64,000 bases of DNA from Proteus cibi (lineage in GTDB: Bacteria; Pseudomonadota; Gammaproteobacteria; Enterobacterales; Enterobacteriaceae), in NCBI RefSeq assembly GCF_003144405.1, contig NZ_PENW01000007.1, positions 57,665-121,664 of the forward strand. The letters are read 5' to 3'. Below, piece by piece: positions 37,539 through 47,053 of the stretch. A program made the translations under genes and the position numbers. Each line of letters begins with the position of its first letter. Within the stretch, counting starts at the first letter, position 1. Below the pieces are notes generated by a model. That model had not been told where the DNA came from and made no database searches. It saw only the letters and a program-made list of their open reading frames with translations.

Positions 37539-40049
37539 TTATTTATGGCAAACCACGGTAGTTTTATAAAGTCCTAAATAATCAGAGACACCCAATAAAT
37601 TATAATTTGCACTACATTGTTTATCATTATATTTTACAATAAATTGTCCTTTTTCACTTAACCCAGACAAATAAACTTCACCATCGTCACCCACGATGTT
37701 ATTTAATTGAGGATTATCTTTAAAAATAACCTGTGCACCAAAAGGAATGACTTCACCATTTTCTAACGTCAATGAAATTAATGCACGATGCCCAACATTT
37801 GCAGAAAAATTTGCTTTTACTAATGCACCACGGCTAGGAGAAACCGTCTGACTCGTTAACGCCATTTCAGTATTTTCTGGTAGTGCAGTTGTATCAATAT
37901 CGATTGTATTTTTACGATATGGCGTAACATAAGGCACTAAAGCATAACCATAACTGTTAGTTTCTACTCCTGCTTGATTTAACACAGTCACATTACCTGC
38001 ATCAGGAATATCTACAATAGCCGCAGTCTCACCAAGCTGTTGACCCAAGACAACCCCCTCAGAATGAGCAACTAAACTGCCATTAATACCATAATATAAA
38101 TTATAGTTATCCTTACTATATCCACTACCACCAGTCACCTCACCGTACTTACCCTTATACGATGCGTTTAAATTTCCAGAAGATCCTTGATCTTGGTTCG
38201 TAAATGCTTGCTGTAGACTCCAATTTAATCGATTATTTAATTGAGATGCGGATAACCCCACACTTCCTGTACTTGGACTTTGACTACTACTATTTGTATT
38301 AAAATTATAATAAAACGTATCATCAAAAACGTTAAAAGGAACACTTACTGAAAGCGCTAATTGATGCTCATTCTCGCTTTTAGAATAATTAGATGATTTA
38401 TAAGAATATGTATTTGTATTTTTATTATAAGTATAATTTAGGCCATAACTAATACCTTGCCAGCTGTTGTTGTATCCCACGGTTGCTGACTGCGTTTTTC
38501 TATCACTATTCCAATAATTCTCTCTGACATATCCGACGGAAAGAGAACCGTACTGCTCTCCCAGATTCTGATTAATCGTAATTTCTGCTCGATTACGGCG
38601 GCGTTCTATTTCTGGCGTATTAACGCCATTTCGATATTCATCAAAAACTTCCGCTAAACTATAGTATCCGTCAGTCGAATAACGGTAACCCGCTAACGCA
38701 ATATTCGTTCCTATCGTATTGAGATTTTTGTTATATCTAAAACGATAAGACTGCCCATGCGATGTATCACCATTATTTAATGTGGAATGGGACTGTATAA
38801 CATCAATCGATATTGCACCTAATGCACCTAAATTTTTGCCCGCACCAATAGAATATGATTGGTAATTATGACTAAGCTGGCTTCCTCCATAAACTGTTGT
38901 TCCATAAGGCAAACCATAGATTAATGTGAATTGTCCAAATTTCTGTTTTTCAATTTCTTTATTATAAGCACGATATTCCCCTCCAGTGACACTATAAGAT
39001 AAATAACCTTCACGCTGTAAAACGGGCAAAGAAGCAAAAGGAATGATTTGATGCTGTTCACTCCCATTAGACTCTTTGATAGTGACATATAAATCACCGC
39101 TACTTCCTGTTGGATATAGATCATTAATTTCAAAAGGCCCAGCAGCAACTTCTGTTTGATAAATCGTATAACCATTTTGCCTAATCGTAATCTGCGCATT
39201 ACTACGTGCAATACCGCGCACAACAGGTGCATATCCTCGTAAACTTTCTGGATACATATCATCATCGGTAGAAAGCTGTATCCCTCTAAAAGGCACGCTA
39301 TCAAAAACAGATGCAGGTGATACACCATCGCCTAAAATTAATTGGCTTTTGATCCGATTAATACTGCGCGATAAATAGGTATAAACAGTATCCCACTTCC
39401 CCGAATATTCATCACTATTAGACCAAGTTGTATAATTTCTTAAACGCCAAGGACCTATATTTATACCAGGTCTTAAATTAAGATAGTTTGATGTTGAATT
39501 TGAACCATTACTTTTACGATCATAATTTTTTGAACCACTATAACTATAATTTAATAATAGTGCTGTAATACCATTATCTATATTACTCAGATCAATAAAC
39601 CCTCTAGGTTTTTTATTTAATGCAATTTGTGGAATACTTAAATACAACCGCTGAGAATTAAATTCAAAATCGCTTTTTGCATTAGGGATTGTAGACAAAT
39701 TCACACAGCTATTTTCTGTTTTGTTTAAATCTAAATATTCTTCAGTTTTAATACCAAATTTAGCAAGATCAGTTACTGATAAACAAGGTATTAACTTACC
39801 ATTGTCTTTTTTTTCAAATTTAATATTTTCAGTAGAAATCAAATCAGTATTAACATAAATATCAACATAATATGTACCCGGTAATTGTTCATTACTTTCA
39901 AACTGAGATAAATCAATTGTACTTTTATTAGGCAATTCTAAAAAGTCAGGATCAAAGTAAACATTATCTACATTAGGAACCTTTGCATATAACGAGGCTG
40001 TATAGCCTAAATATAAAAATAGGCTAATACATATTTTATTCATTTTCAT
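37539..40049 (-). CDS. Fimbrial outer-membrane usher
   Basis: 836 residues, usual usher length. Signal peptide (to about LYA, residue 22), N-terminal chaperone-binding domain beginning VYFDPDFLEL, a 24-stranded barrel region with repeated SVGYVRENYWNSD/NYTYNKNTNTYSY segments, plug domain near SSGDLYVTIKESNGSEQ, and C-terminal domains with a Cys pair (KQCSANYNLL and TTVVCHK). It secretes and assembles the subunits. 24 nt after the chaperone gene. Confidence 0.95.
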   Translation of the reverse strand: MKMNKICISLFLYLGYTASLYAKVPNVDNVYFDPDFLELPNKSTIDLSQFESNEQLPGTYYVDIYVNTDLISTENIKFEKKDNGKLIPCLSVTDLAKFGIKTEEYLDLNKTENSCVNLSTIPNAKSDFEFNSQRLYLSIPQIALNKKPRGFIDLSNIDNGITALLLNYSYSGSKNYDRKSNGSNSTSNYLNLRPGINIGPWRLRNYTTWSNSDEYSGKWDTVYTYLSRSINRIKSQLILGDGVSPASVFDSVPFRGIQLSTDDDMYPESLRGYAPVVRGIARSNAQITIRQNGYTIYQTEVAAGPFEINDLYPTGSSGDLYVTIKESNGSEQHQIIPFASLPVLQREGYLSYSVTGGEYRAYNKEIEKQKFGQFTLIYGLPYGTTVYGGSQLSHNYQSYSIGAGKNLGALGAISIDVIQSHSTLNNGDTSHGQSYRFRYNKNLNTIGTNIALAGYRYSTDGYYSLAEVFDEYRNGVNTPEIERRRNRAEITINQNLGEQYGSLSVGYVRENYWNSDRKTQSATVGYNNSWQGISYGLNYTYNKNTNTYSYKSSNYSKSENEHQLALSVSVPFNVFDDTFYYNFNTNSSSQSPSTGSVGLSASQLNNRLNWSLQQAFTNQDQGSSGNLNASYKGKYGEVTGGSGYSKDNYNLYYGINGSLVAHSEGVVLGQQLGETAAIVDIPDAGNVTVLNQAGVETNSYGYALVPYVTPYRKNTIDIDTTALPENTEMALTSQTVSPSRGALVKANFSANVGHRALISLTLENGEVIPFGAQVIFKDNPQLNNIVGDDGEVYLSGLSEKGQFIVKYNDKQCSANYNLLGVSDYLGLYKTTVVCHK

Positions 40050-40073
40050 ATTAAAACCTAATTTTATAGAAGG

Positions 40074-40742
40074 TTATATTTTTATTTCTGATAAATCAGT
40101 AATCGCACCATAATCATTAATAACTTCCCAATTGATAGTGCCATGATTTTCTTCATTATTAATATCAAATGATTTTACTGAGTAAGGAGCAACATAAGAA
40201 ACATCTTCAACAGCTTTATTATTGAACTTAATCATTTGAAAATTAAAAAAATAAGGTGTTGGGTTTTTTACATTTATTTTATTTCCCACTTTTGACCATT
40301 CTAATTTTTTCTGTTCTTCTACAAAATTGACATTTTTTAATTCTTTAGGTCTAAAAATTAATTTCATCTGTGTTTTAAATGCGATTTGCAATGAGTTTTC
40401 TGTTCTCTCTGTTGCTGGAATTGTTTTAATATTTAACCAAAAAAGAGACTCTCTATCTTTAGGTAACGTATTTTCAGTTAAAAATATTCTTAACGCATTT
40501 GTATTACTACCGTTTAACCTAAATAATGGGGGCGTTATAGTAAAATTTGATTGTTTTTTTTCATTAACATCATCAATCCAAGACTGAATTAAATAAGGAA
40601 TATTATCTGGATTTTCGACACTAATACTGACGTCTTTTTTTCCTTCATCATAAATAACACGAGTACCGCCAATAACAACCCCCGCATTTGCGGTATTAAA
40701 AAAAACAAAAAAAGTCATCAACGAGTAGATAATAAACTTCAT
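40074..40742 (-). CDS. Periplasmic fimbrial chaperone
   Basis: 222 residues, PapD/FimC family. Signal peptide about 1-20 (ends NANA), then GVVIGGTRVIYDEGKKDVSISVEN (G1 strand start), the family stretch LFWLNIKTIPA (about 100-110) and KLIFRPKEL. Donates its strand to pilin subunits in the periplasm. Placed between the major pilin and the usher. Confidence 0.93.
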   Translation of the reverse strand: MKFIIYSLMTFFVFFNTANAGVVIGGTRVIYDEGKKDVSISVENPDNIPYLIQSWIDDVNEKKQSNFTITPPLFRLNGSNTNALRIFLTENTLPKDRESLFWLNIKTIPATERTENSLQIAFKTQMKLIFRPKELKNVNFVEEQKKLEWSKVGNKINVKNPTPYFFNFQMIKFNNKAVEDVSYVAPYSVKSFDINNEENHGTINWEVINDYGAITDLSEIKI

Positions 40743-40805
40743 ATCTTCACCATAAATAGAGTAAAAGGTTCAATTCCTTTTAAACCTTTTATTGTTTAGA
40801 TAATA

Positions 40806-41336
40806 TTAATTATAATTAATAGTAAATGTTGCATTACCATTTGCAGGACCCGCTGTAACAGTATCGGATTTAGCGATATAACGAGCTCGAAAATCTAAAT
40901 TATTAACAACACCAGCCCCTGTCTTTAATGGATAAATTTTAGAAGCCGTAAATAATGGGACTACGGTATTTGTATCATCTGTGATTTGAATACCAACGCC
41001 AGACGCGACACCGGTTTCCTTTTTCAACGCAATAACACTATCATCACCAGAATAAGATTCGGCATCAAATTTTACGGCAGCACTACTTACTGTAGTGGGA
41101 CAATTAATTAATTTAATTGTAAATTTTGTTGCAGCAGCTGTACTCCCCGTACTAGGTAATGCGGTTTTAGATACCTTACCTAAGTTCACTTTTAATGCAT
41201 CAGATCCCGAAGCAAGTTCACAAGCGTTATCTATAATTTCACCTGTAAAATCAATAGTGCCATCTGCAGCTAAAACATTATTAACTGCAAAAATAGAACT
41301 ACTAGCAATGAATATTGCAAGTAAATTTTTCTTCAT
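40806..41336 (-). CDS. Major fimbrial subunit
   Basis: 176 residues, signal peptide to NVLA|AD (about 23), N-terminal donor strand DGTIDFTGEIIDNACEL, Cys pair (about 38 and 76), C-terminal NATFTINYN. First gene of the operon and with GGAGAA before the ATG, so the expected shaft protein. Followed by a 63-nt AT-rich gap before the chaperone gene. MrpA/PmfA-like. Confidence 0.92.
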   Translation of the reverse strand: MKKNLLAIFIASSSIFAVNNVLAADGTIDFTGEIIDNACELASGSDALKVNLGKVSKTALPSTGSTAAATKFTIKLINCPTTVSSAAVKFDAESYSGDDSVIALKKETGVASGVGIQITDDTNTVVPLFTASKIYPLKTGAGVVNNLDFRARYIAKSDTVTAGPANGNATFTINYN

Positions 41337-41870
41337 TTATTTTTCTCCAAAGAGCCATTGTTAATATAATTATTAATATTATTTTAATATATTGATTAAT
41401 TTATCGATTAATGTATTTACCAACTTCAAATCAGTAATTAACTCAATATATGAGTATTATTATATTAATTTTTATAATAAACAAGTTTTGGTTATAGCAG
41501 AATAATATATGAATTATTAATGCAATGCAGTATTTAAATCTAACGAAACCCCTTATTAGTTAATAGATAAAACTTATTTTTAATTAATTCAAATTTTCAC
41601 ATATTGATACAACATTGTTAAATCAAAATAAAAGTTAAAAACCATTTTTCAATAATAAATAAATTTTTATATTGTTTTCTAACCTATATAGTGTGAATTA
41701 AAAAAGCGCCAATTCCCCTTGACAATATAAGTTATCCTTTCAATTTATTTTAGTATATTAAAATATTAACGCGTGTTTTTTAGAGAAAACTTCATTTAAC
41801 CCATTAATTGAAATTTGAACGTAAAAAGAATAAAAACCATACATGAAAATATTTGACTTTATTTTTAAAC
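41337..41870. other. Long AT-rich control region of the fimbrial operon
   Basis: Very AT-rich upstream region, as is common for H-NS-silenced fimbrial promoters. I found no recombinase gene and no pair of long inverted repeats that would suggest a phase-switch element like that of the mrp operon. Confidence 0.55.
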
Positions 41871-41900
41871 ACAAAAAAAGAGCAAGGTTTCCCTTGCTCT
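41871..41900 (-). terminator. Terminator of the DASS-phosphatase operon
   Basis: 9-bp stem (AGAGCAAGG / CCTTGCTCT), 4-nt loop, seven T on the minus strand after the hairpin. Confidence 0.92.
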
Positions 41901-41976
41901 GATTTTATATCGGAGTACTTTTTTGCTATTTTTATAAAAACATTATGATTAAATTGAAAACCACTTCTTATTAATC

Positions 41977-42582
41977 TTAATCAGCGACATTCTTATCTGG
42001 CATATAAGAACCAATATTATAGGCTTCTAATTTTGGTGCTTTATCAGAATTAAGATCAAAATTAAATATCGTTATTGTGCCTGGTGTTGCGGGTAATAAA
42101 AATTCAGGTGACAGATTTAAAAATACCTTACAAGCGGCACGAATAACACCACTGTGCACGACGGCTAATAAATCACTATCCTCTTTATGTACCCATCCTT
42201 GTAATGCCGCACCAATACGATCGCAAAAATCAAACCAATTTTCACCTTTAGGTGGCGTATAAGTTCCTGCTCGCCAATTTTTGTATTTATCTGCATGATG
42301 TCTTATGAGTTCTGGTTTTCGTTGTCCTGTCCATTCTCCCATATTTAATTCACGCAATAATGGCTCTTTAACCGCTTCTGGATGACCAACAATTTCTGCA
42401 GTTTGTACTGTTCGCCCTAAATCTGACGTAATAATCCTAGCGGGTGATAACAATTTAATACTCTCTCTTATCGCCATTGCTTGGTTTATACCTTTTGGTG
42501 ATAAACAAGAATTTGCATGTCCTTGTAAGCGTGATTCCATGTTCCATAAGGTTTCACCGTGTCTTAATAAAATTAGTCTCAT
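41977..42582 (-). CDS. Histidine phosphatase family protein
   Basis: 201 residues, phosphoglycerate-mutase-like superfamily. Catalytic LRHGETLWN (about 6-14), second Arg in TSDLGRTVQTAE, and second His in VVHSGVIRAA (about 140-149) are intact. Such enzymes dephosphorylate small metabolites or act as CobC; substrate cannot be told here. It is 22 nt after a DASS transporter gene and probably in the same operon. Confidence 0.87.
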   Translation of the reverse strand: MRLILLRHGETLWNMESRLQGHANSCLSPKGINQAMAIRESIKLLSPARIITSDLGRTVQTAEIVGHPEAVKEPLLRELNMGEWTGQRKPELIRHHADKYKNWRAGTYTPPKGENWFDFCDRIGAALQGWVHKEDSDLLAVVHSGVIRAACKVFLNLSPEFLLPATPGTITIFNFDLNSDKAPKLEAYNIGSYMPDKNVAD

Positions 42583-42604
42583 TATTATTCCTTAATTTAA
42601 TGGC

Positions 42605-44098
42605 TTAAAGACCATATCCAAGAATTTGGAACCAAGTGAATATCGCAATAGAAATTACCGATGCACCAACAAAACAGGTAATTAATCCATATTTCATTTG
42701 GTCTAACACAGTAAAGTAACCACTTGAAAAATAGATGGTATTTACTTTTGAATGTGGTGGTAATGTAATGGTATATGTGAGTGTAAAAGATGCAGCCAAT
42801 GCTAATGTTACTGGGTCCATACCTAATGTTTTGGCAAGTGCAATAATGGCTGGAATTAATATGGTCGTTTTCACGGTTTTACTGGTAAAAATTAAATGGC
42901 TATACATACAGATAAAGACAACCACAATATAGACCATCGTCGTACTCATATTTTCGAGTCCGAGCCCATAAACCATTTTACCAATTAACCATTGTGCACC
43001 TTGTGTGGATTCTAAAGTATTACCTGCCGCATAAGCACCTGCTGCAAATATCATAAGATCCCATTTGATATTGGCTTCATTCCACGTTAATAAGCCAATA
43101 CGAGGCATCAAACAGAGAATGGCAGCAATAACTGCGGTCATATAAACGCTAATTTTGAAACCAAACATATCTAGGTGATAACTTTCGGTTGCCCATAAGA
43201 ATACCGCCATTAAAAAGATATACATGGCTTTTTTCTCATTCTTAGTTAATGCACCAAGTTGAGAACGTTCTTTTTTTAATTTCTCTAGCGAACCTTCAAA
43301 ATCCACTTCCCCTTTAAAAGAGAATAATTTTAATCCAATAAAAAAGGAGATAGTCATACCAACAATAGCTAATGGAAAAGAAGCAATTAACCAATCCATA
43401 TAACCAATAGAACCGCCGGCTTGTGAATTGATAAATCCAACAGCAATAATATTAGCCGCGGTACCCGTCATTACACCGGATGTTGCCAAAGCATCAGCTT
43501 GTACACCTTGCAACATCATTAATTTCCCGTAATTACTTTTTCCAGGAATCGCCTTATGTATCTCTAATAAGATCATACAAATAGGCACCATTAATGTCGC
43601 ACGGGCAGTCGTTGAGGGAACAAAGAAAACTAAACTGAAGTTAATTAATATAAGGACAAATAACGCTTTTTTGGGTGTTTGACCAAATTTGGTGATCATC
43701 CATAAAGCAAAGCGTCTCGCAATATTCGATTTGATCATAGCGGACGTTAAAACAAATGCTGAAACCATCAGCCAAATAACGTCATAACCTAATGTACCGA
43801 AAACCACTTTCTCTTTTGCGACAGTTCCCGTTATTGGAAGTAAAACAATCACGAGCATTGAGGTTAAATAAATGGGTAAAGATCCACACACCCATAAAAT
43901 TAACGCAGCACAAAAAATAGCAATGGCTTTTTGCCCTTCAATACTTAATCCATCTGGTGTTGGCATAAAAAATAAAACGAGTAATACCAATAAAGCTAAA
44001 GGTATTCCTATGGTTTTTAAGGTTATTTTCTTACCGTTTTGTTTTGGTGATGATGGCGCTGGTTTAGCGATGTCATCTCGCTTCGCAGTCTTTTCCAT
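42605..44098 (-). CDS. DASS-family anion transporter
   Basis: 497 residues, about 12 membrane helices after a 25-residue hydrophilic N-terminus. The family signature FVPSTTARATLMVPICMILLE (about 154-174) and the C-terminal TITLPPHSKVNTIYFSSGYF (about 440-459) are visible; the latter differs from the THYGT type of the other transporter in this window. Likely substrate a di- or tricarboxylate or a sulfonate/phosphorylated acid. Divergent from a LysR gene that probably controls it. Confidence 0.87.
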   Translation of the reverse strand: MEKTAKRDDIAKPAPSSPKQNGKKITLKTIGIPLALLVLLVLFFMPTPDGLSIEGQKAIAIFCAALILWVCGSLPIYLTSMLVIVLLPITGTVAKEKVVFGTLGYDVIWLMVSAFVLTSAMIKSNIARRFALWMITKFGQTPKKALFVLILINFSLVFFVPSTTARATLMVPICMILLEIHKAIPGKSNYGKLMMLQGVQADALATSGVMTGTAANIIAVGFINSQAGGSIGYMDWLIASFPLAIVGMTISFFIGLKLFSFKGEVDFEGSLEKLKKERSQLGALTKNEKKAMYIFLMAVFLWATESYHLDMFGFKISVYMTAVIAAILCLMPRIGLLTWNEANIKWDLMIFAAGAYAAGNTLESTQGAQWLIGKMVYGLGLENMSTTMVYIVVVFICMYSHLIFTSKTVKTTILIPAIIALAKTLGMDPVTLALAASFTLTYTITLPPHSKVNTIYFSSGYFTVLDQMKYGLITCFVGASVISIAIFTWFQILGYGL

Positions 44099-44207
44099 AA
44101 CCGATTCCTCTTAATGTGTAGGGTAGGAAGCCCAGTATAGAAACATTGAGGTATAAAGATAATTGTATTAATATATTATAACTATAAAAATAATTTATGG
44201 TGTTGAG

Positions 44208-45122
44208 ATGAATTTAAGCCAACTTGATGCTTTTCTACTGCTTGCCAACGGTTTTAATGTTACTGAAACCGCAGAACGCCTATTCTGCACTCAACCCAGT
44301 GTGAGTATTAAAATCAGAAAACTAGAAGAAGAATTGCAAACAACATTGTTTGAAAGGATCAATAACCGGCTTTATTTAACCCCTCAGGGTAAGGTTTATC
44401 AGCAATACGCGACTCAAATTATTAATTTAGTAAAATCGTCTTCTGAGCATATGCGACAATTTGATGATCCCTCTAAAGGTGAAATTAAGTTTGGTGCTAG
44501 CCATTTTGTTGGCGTTTACCTCTTACCTCAAATTATGGCGCAGTTTAGAGAACAATACCCTGATGTAAAATTAAGCATGGATATCTCAAGCTCAACACAA
44601 CTTATCCGCCAGCTTGATACCCAAGAATTAGAGTTTCTGATCATGTCAGATCACATCTATTTAGATCCGACGGAATATCATCTTGATACCTTTCTTATTG
44701 ATCCCTTGGTGCTTATTTGTTCACCTGAACATTGGCTGGCAAAAAAGAAACATTGCCGATTTTCTGATATTGCATCAGAAGTTTTTCTGATCAAACCCGA
44801 ACACTCTGCTACCCGTGATTTTTTATTAGATAGGATCCAAGAAAATAATAAAGAACTCAAAAATGTGATGGAAATAAATAGTTTAGAAGGAATAAAACAG
44901 GGAGTTATTCACGGTTTAGGGATCTCAATTTTATCTCGTTTGTCTATCATGCAAGAATTAAAATCAGGTCTTTTATGTGAAATTACATTTGATGATATTC
45001 AATTTAGCCGAGGTATTCGTTACTTTTATCATAAAGAAAAATATATCTCTCCAGCTACTAAGAATTTTTTATCTATCTTACAATCTCAAGCTCAAATTTT
45101 AACAAAAGATATCAATAAATAA
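44208..45122 (+). CDS. LysR-family regulator divergent from the DASS operon
   Basis: 304 residues. N-terminal HTH (FNVTETAERLFCTQPSVSIKIRKLEEEL) and a complete effector domain (GEIKFGASHFVGVYLLPQIMAQF, GIKQGVIHGLGISILSRL). The 109-nt gap to the divergent transporter gene is typical of LysR-controlled promoters. Effector unknown, likely the transported acid. Confidence 0.9.
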   Translation: MNLSQLDAFLLLANGFNVTETAERLFCTQPSVSIKIRKLEEELQTTLFERINNRLYLTPQGKVYQQYATQIINLVKSSSEHMRQFDDPSKGEIKFGASHFVGVYLLPQIMAQFREQYPDVKLSMDISSSTQLIRQLDTQELEFLIMSDHIYLDPTEYHLDTFLIDPLVLICSPEHWLAKKKHCRFSDIASEVFLIKPEHSATRDFLLDRIQENNKELKNVMEINSLEGIKQGVIHGLGISILSRLSIMQELKSGLLCEITFDDIQFSRGIRYFYHKEKYISPATKNFLSILQSQAQILTKDINK

Positions 45123-45242
45123 ATTTATTGGCTAAATTCTTAGTGCTATTACTTTAAGAATATCAGCGTATCAATATTCTCATTAAATCGTTATCATATT
45201 CACGCTTACTTCTTTCTATTAGCTCTTGCTTAAAAGGATTTT

Positions 45243-46067
45243 ATGCGTAGAACACTCTCTTCTTATCACCCTATTCTTTATTCTTTGAGAGTGGCGCAAC
45301 GTCGTTTCTTTCGCTCTCTTAGTTGGCGATTTTCAGGTCGAAAATACAGCAGAGATGTTCAACCAGAACAACGACTTTCACACCGTTATCTAAAACACAC
45401 ATCTAAATTAATTAGTCGCCGCGGCGAAAGTGATATTCAATTACAATACAATAAAATAACGAATCTTAAATTAGTTGAAAAAGCGTTAGATGGCATCGTG
45501 ATAAAACCTGGAGAGTATTTCTCTTTTTGTTATTTAGTCGGTAAACCTAGTTATAAAAGAGGTTTTATTGATGGTATGCAACTCTCCTATGGAGAAGCAA
45601 GAAAAGGTGTAGGTGGGGGAATTTGTCAGGCAAGTAATTTAATACATTGGTTAGCACTACACTCTGAATTAAACGTAATTGAAAAGGCAAACCATAGTTT
45701 TGATCCCTTTCCTGATGAAGGACGAGTGCTTCCTTTTGGCTCAGGTGCCGCTATTTTTTATAACTATGTAGATCTCGTCTTATATAATCCAACCCCCTAT
45801 GATTACCAAATTAGATTACATGTCGCTGATCATCAATTAGAAGGCGAACTCCTTTGTAGCGAAGCAAGGGAATATCGTTATCATATTTATGAGAAATCTT
45901 CCTCTTTTATCAAAAAGGGAGAGCATGTGTATCGTTGTAATGAAATTTGGCGAGATATTTACACTAAAAACAATGTAGGTGCCTTCCCTCAATTAATTAC
46001 ATCAGAATTGCTTTATAAAAATAGTGTAGTTGTGAAATATGATATTTCAGATGAACAACTAAGTTAA
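45243..46067 (+). CDS. VanW-like protein
   Basis: 274 residues. The VanW domain is clear from about residue 85 to 215: PGEYFSFCYLVGKPSYKRGFIDG, then GVGGGICQASNLIHWLALHSEL, the core motif of the family. The N-terminus is basic (SLRVAQRRFFRSLSWRFSGRK) without a signal peptide. VanW lies in some vanB-type vancomycin-resistance clusters of Gram-positives but its function is unknown; here there are no van genes, so no resistance role is implied. TAAAAGGA precedes the ATG. Confidence 0.85.
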   Translation: MRRTLSSYHPILYSLRVAQRRFFRSLSWRFSGRKYSRDVQPEQRLSHRYLKHTSKLISRRGESDIQLQYNKITNLKLVEKALDGIVIKPGEYFSFCYLVGKPSYKRGFIDGMQLSYGEARKGVGGGICQASNLIHWLALHSELNVIEKANHSFDPFPDEGRVLPFGSGAAIFYNYVDLVLYNPTPYDYQIRLHVADHQLEGELLCSEAREYRYHIYEKSSSFIKKGEHVYRCNEIWRDIYTKNNVGAFPQLITSELLYKNSVVVKYDISDEQLS

Positions 46068-46220
46068 TTCACTTAGATATATTTTTATTACTCAATTAAA
46101 ATATTAATTTATTATTCTAAATTTATCTTCTTATTCTGAATAAATAACAACTTTCCTCTTAAAATTAAGAATACCTTAAATCGGCGTGTTCTTTTTTCAT
46201 TAAGATCATTGAGTTATCAA

Positions 46221-46272
46221 ATAGAAACCTTATCTATTTATTATGGTCAAATAATGGTGATTAGGTTTCTAT
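46221..46272. repeat. 10-bp inverted repeat upstream of yebB
   Basis: ATAGAAACCT (46221-46230) and AGGTTTCTAT (46263-46272), 32 nt apart, ending 15 nt before the yebB-like ATG. Could be leader structure; possibly chance in AT-rich DNA. Confidence 0.5.
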
Positions 46273-46287
46273 TCAATAGGTCATATA

Positions 46288-46872
46288 ATGATGATAAAAA
46301 TTGATTATCCACAAAAATTAGAAGTTGGTGATATTGTATTTACGTGTATTGGTACCTCTTTATTTCGTCAAATTTCTTCTGCTTCTTTATGCTGGAGTAA
46401 TCATGTTGGCATTATTATTGGTCATAATGGCGAAGATTATTTAGTTGCCGAAAGTCGAGTTCCACTCTCAACCACAACCACATTAACCCGCTTTATTAAC
46501 CGCTCTGCGGGTAAGCGTTATGCAATACGCCGTCTATCAACACAACTCTCTGACGAGCAAAAAAATGCACTTGTTGCACAAGTTCCTGAAAGATTAAATA
46601 AGCTTTACCACACGGGCTTTAAATACGATTCTTCCCGTCAGTTTTGCTCTAAGTTTGTTTTTGATATTTATCAATCAGCACTCTCTATTCGTGTTGGTGA
46701 AATAGAAACATTCCAAGAATTATTAAGCAAAAATCCTAATGCCAAATTACAATTTTGGAAATTATGGTTTATTGGGCAAATACCATGGGAAAGAACCACT
46801 GTTACGCCAGCAAGTTTATGGCAACATCCACATCTCTCTTTAGTTTATCAAAGTCATGAAAATATTAATTAA
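46288..46872 (+). CDS. yebB: YebB-like protein, permuted NlpC/P60 (YiiX-type) fold
   Basis: 194 residues. The permuted papain-like pattern is visible: [22 protein letters not shown] with the His near 41, and [14 protein letters not shown] with the Cys near 118. Very similar to E. coli YebB in my memory, including the C-terminal [15 protein letters not shown]. Probably a thiol hydrolase or acyltransferase acting on lipids or peptides; actual function unknown. Confidence 0.88.
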   Translation: MMIKIDYPQKLEVGDIVFTCIGTSLFRQISSASLCWSNHVGIIIGHNGEDYLVAESRVPLSTTTTLTRFINRSAGKRYAIRRLSTQLSDEQKNALVAQVPERLNKLYHTGFKYDSSRQFCSKFVFDIYQSALSIRVGEIETFQELLSKNPNAKLQFWKLWFIGQIPWERTTVTPASLWQHPHLSLVYQSHENIN

Positions 46873-46952
46873 CACAGTGTATTAGCATCATAAAAAAGAA
46901 AATAATAGCTTTTACAATACTGTTTATTCATAAAATCAGAATAAGATCCAAC

Positions 46953-46975
46953 CCCTCTCTTTGTAATAGAGAGGG
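46953..46975 (+). terminator. Hairpin after yebB, likely terminator
   Basis: Perfect 8-bp GC-containing stem CCCTCTCT / AGAGAGGG with 7-nt loop and a short ATTT tail, about 80 nt past the stop. Confidence 0.6.
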
Positions 46976-47053
46976 ATTTGGTGTAAAACTAAAAATAATA
47001 TTCTGTAAATATAGATTAATTACTCTTTATCTATTCGTCATTTAGGGATCACT

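Noticed and set aside
38921..39328. 135-codon open frame overlapping the usher gene in another frame
   Set aside because: Same strand, shifted frame in a clearly coding usher; composition Leu/Tyr-rich without domain signal.
41337..41976. Invertible (phase-variable) promoter of the fimbrial operon
   Set aside because: No recombinase gene in the cluster and no pair of long inverted repeats seen in the upstream region.
45243..46067. Vancomycin-resistance determinant
   Set aside because: VanW-like domain alone, no van ligase, dehydrogenase or regulator genes; VanW has no proven role in resistance.
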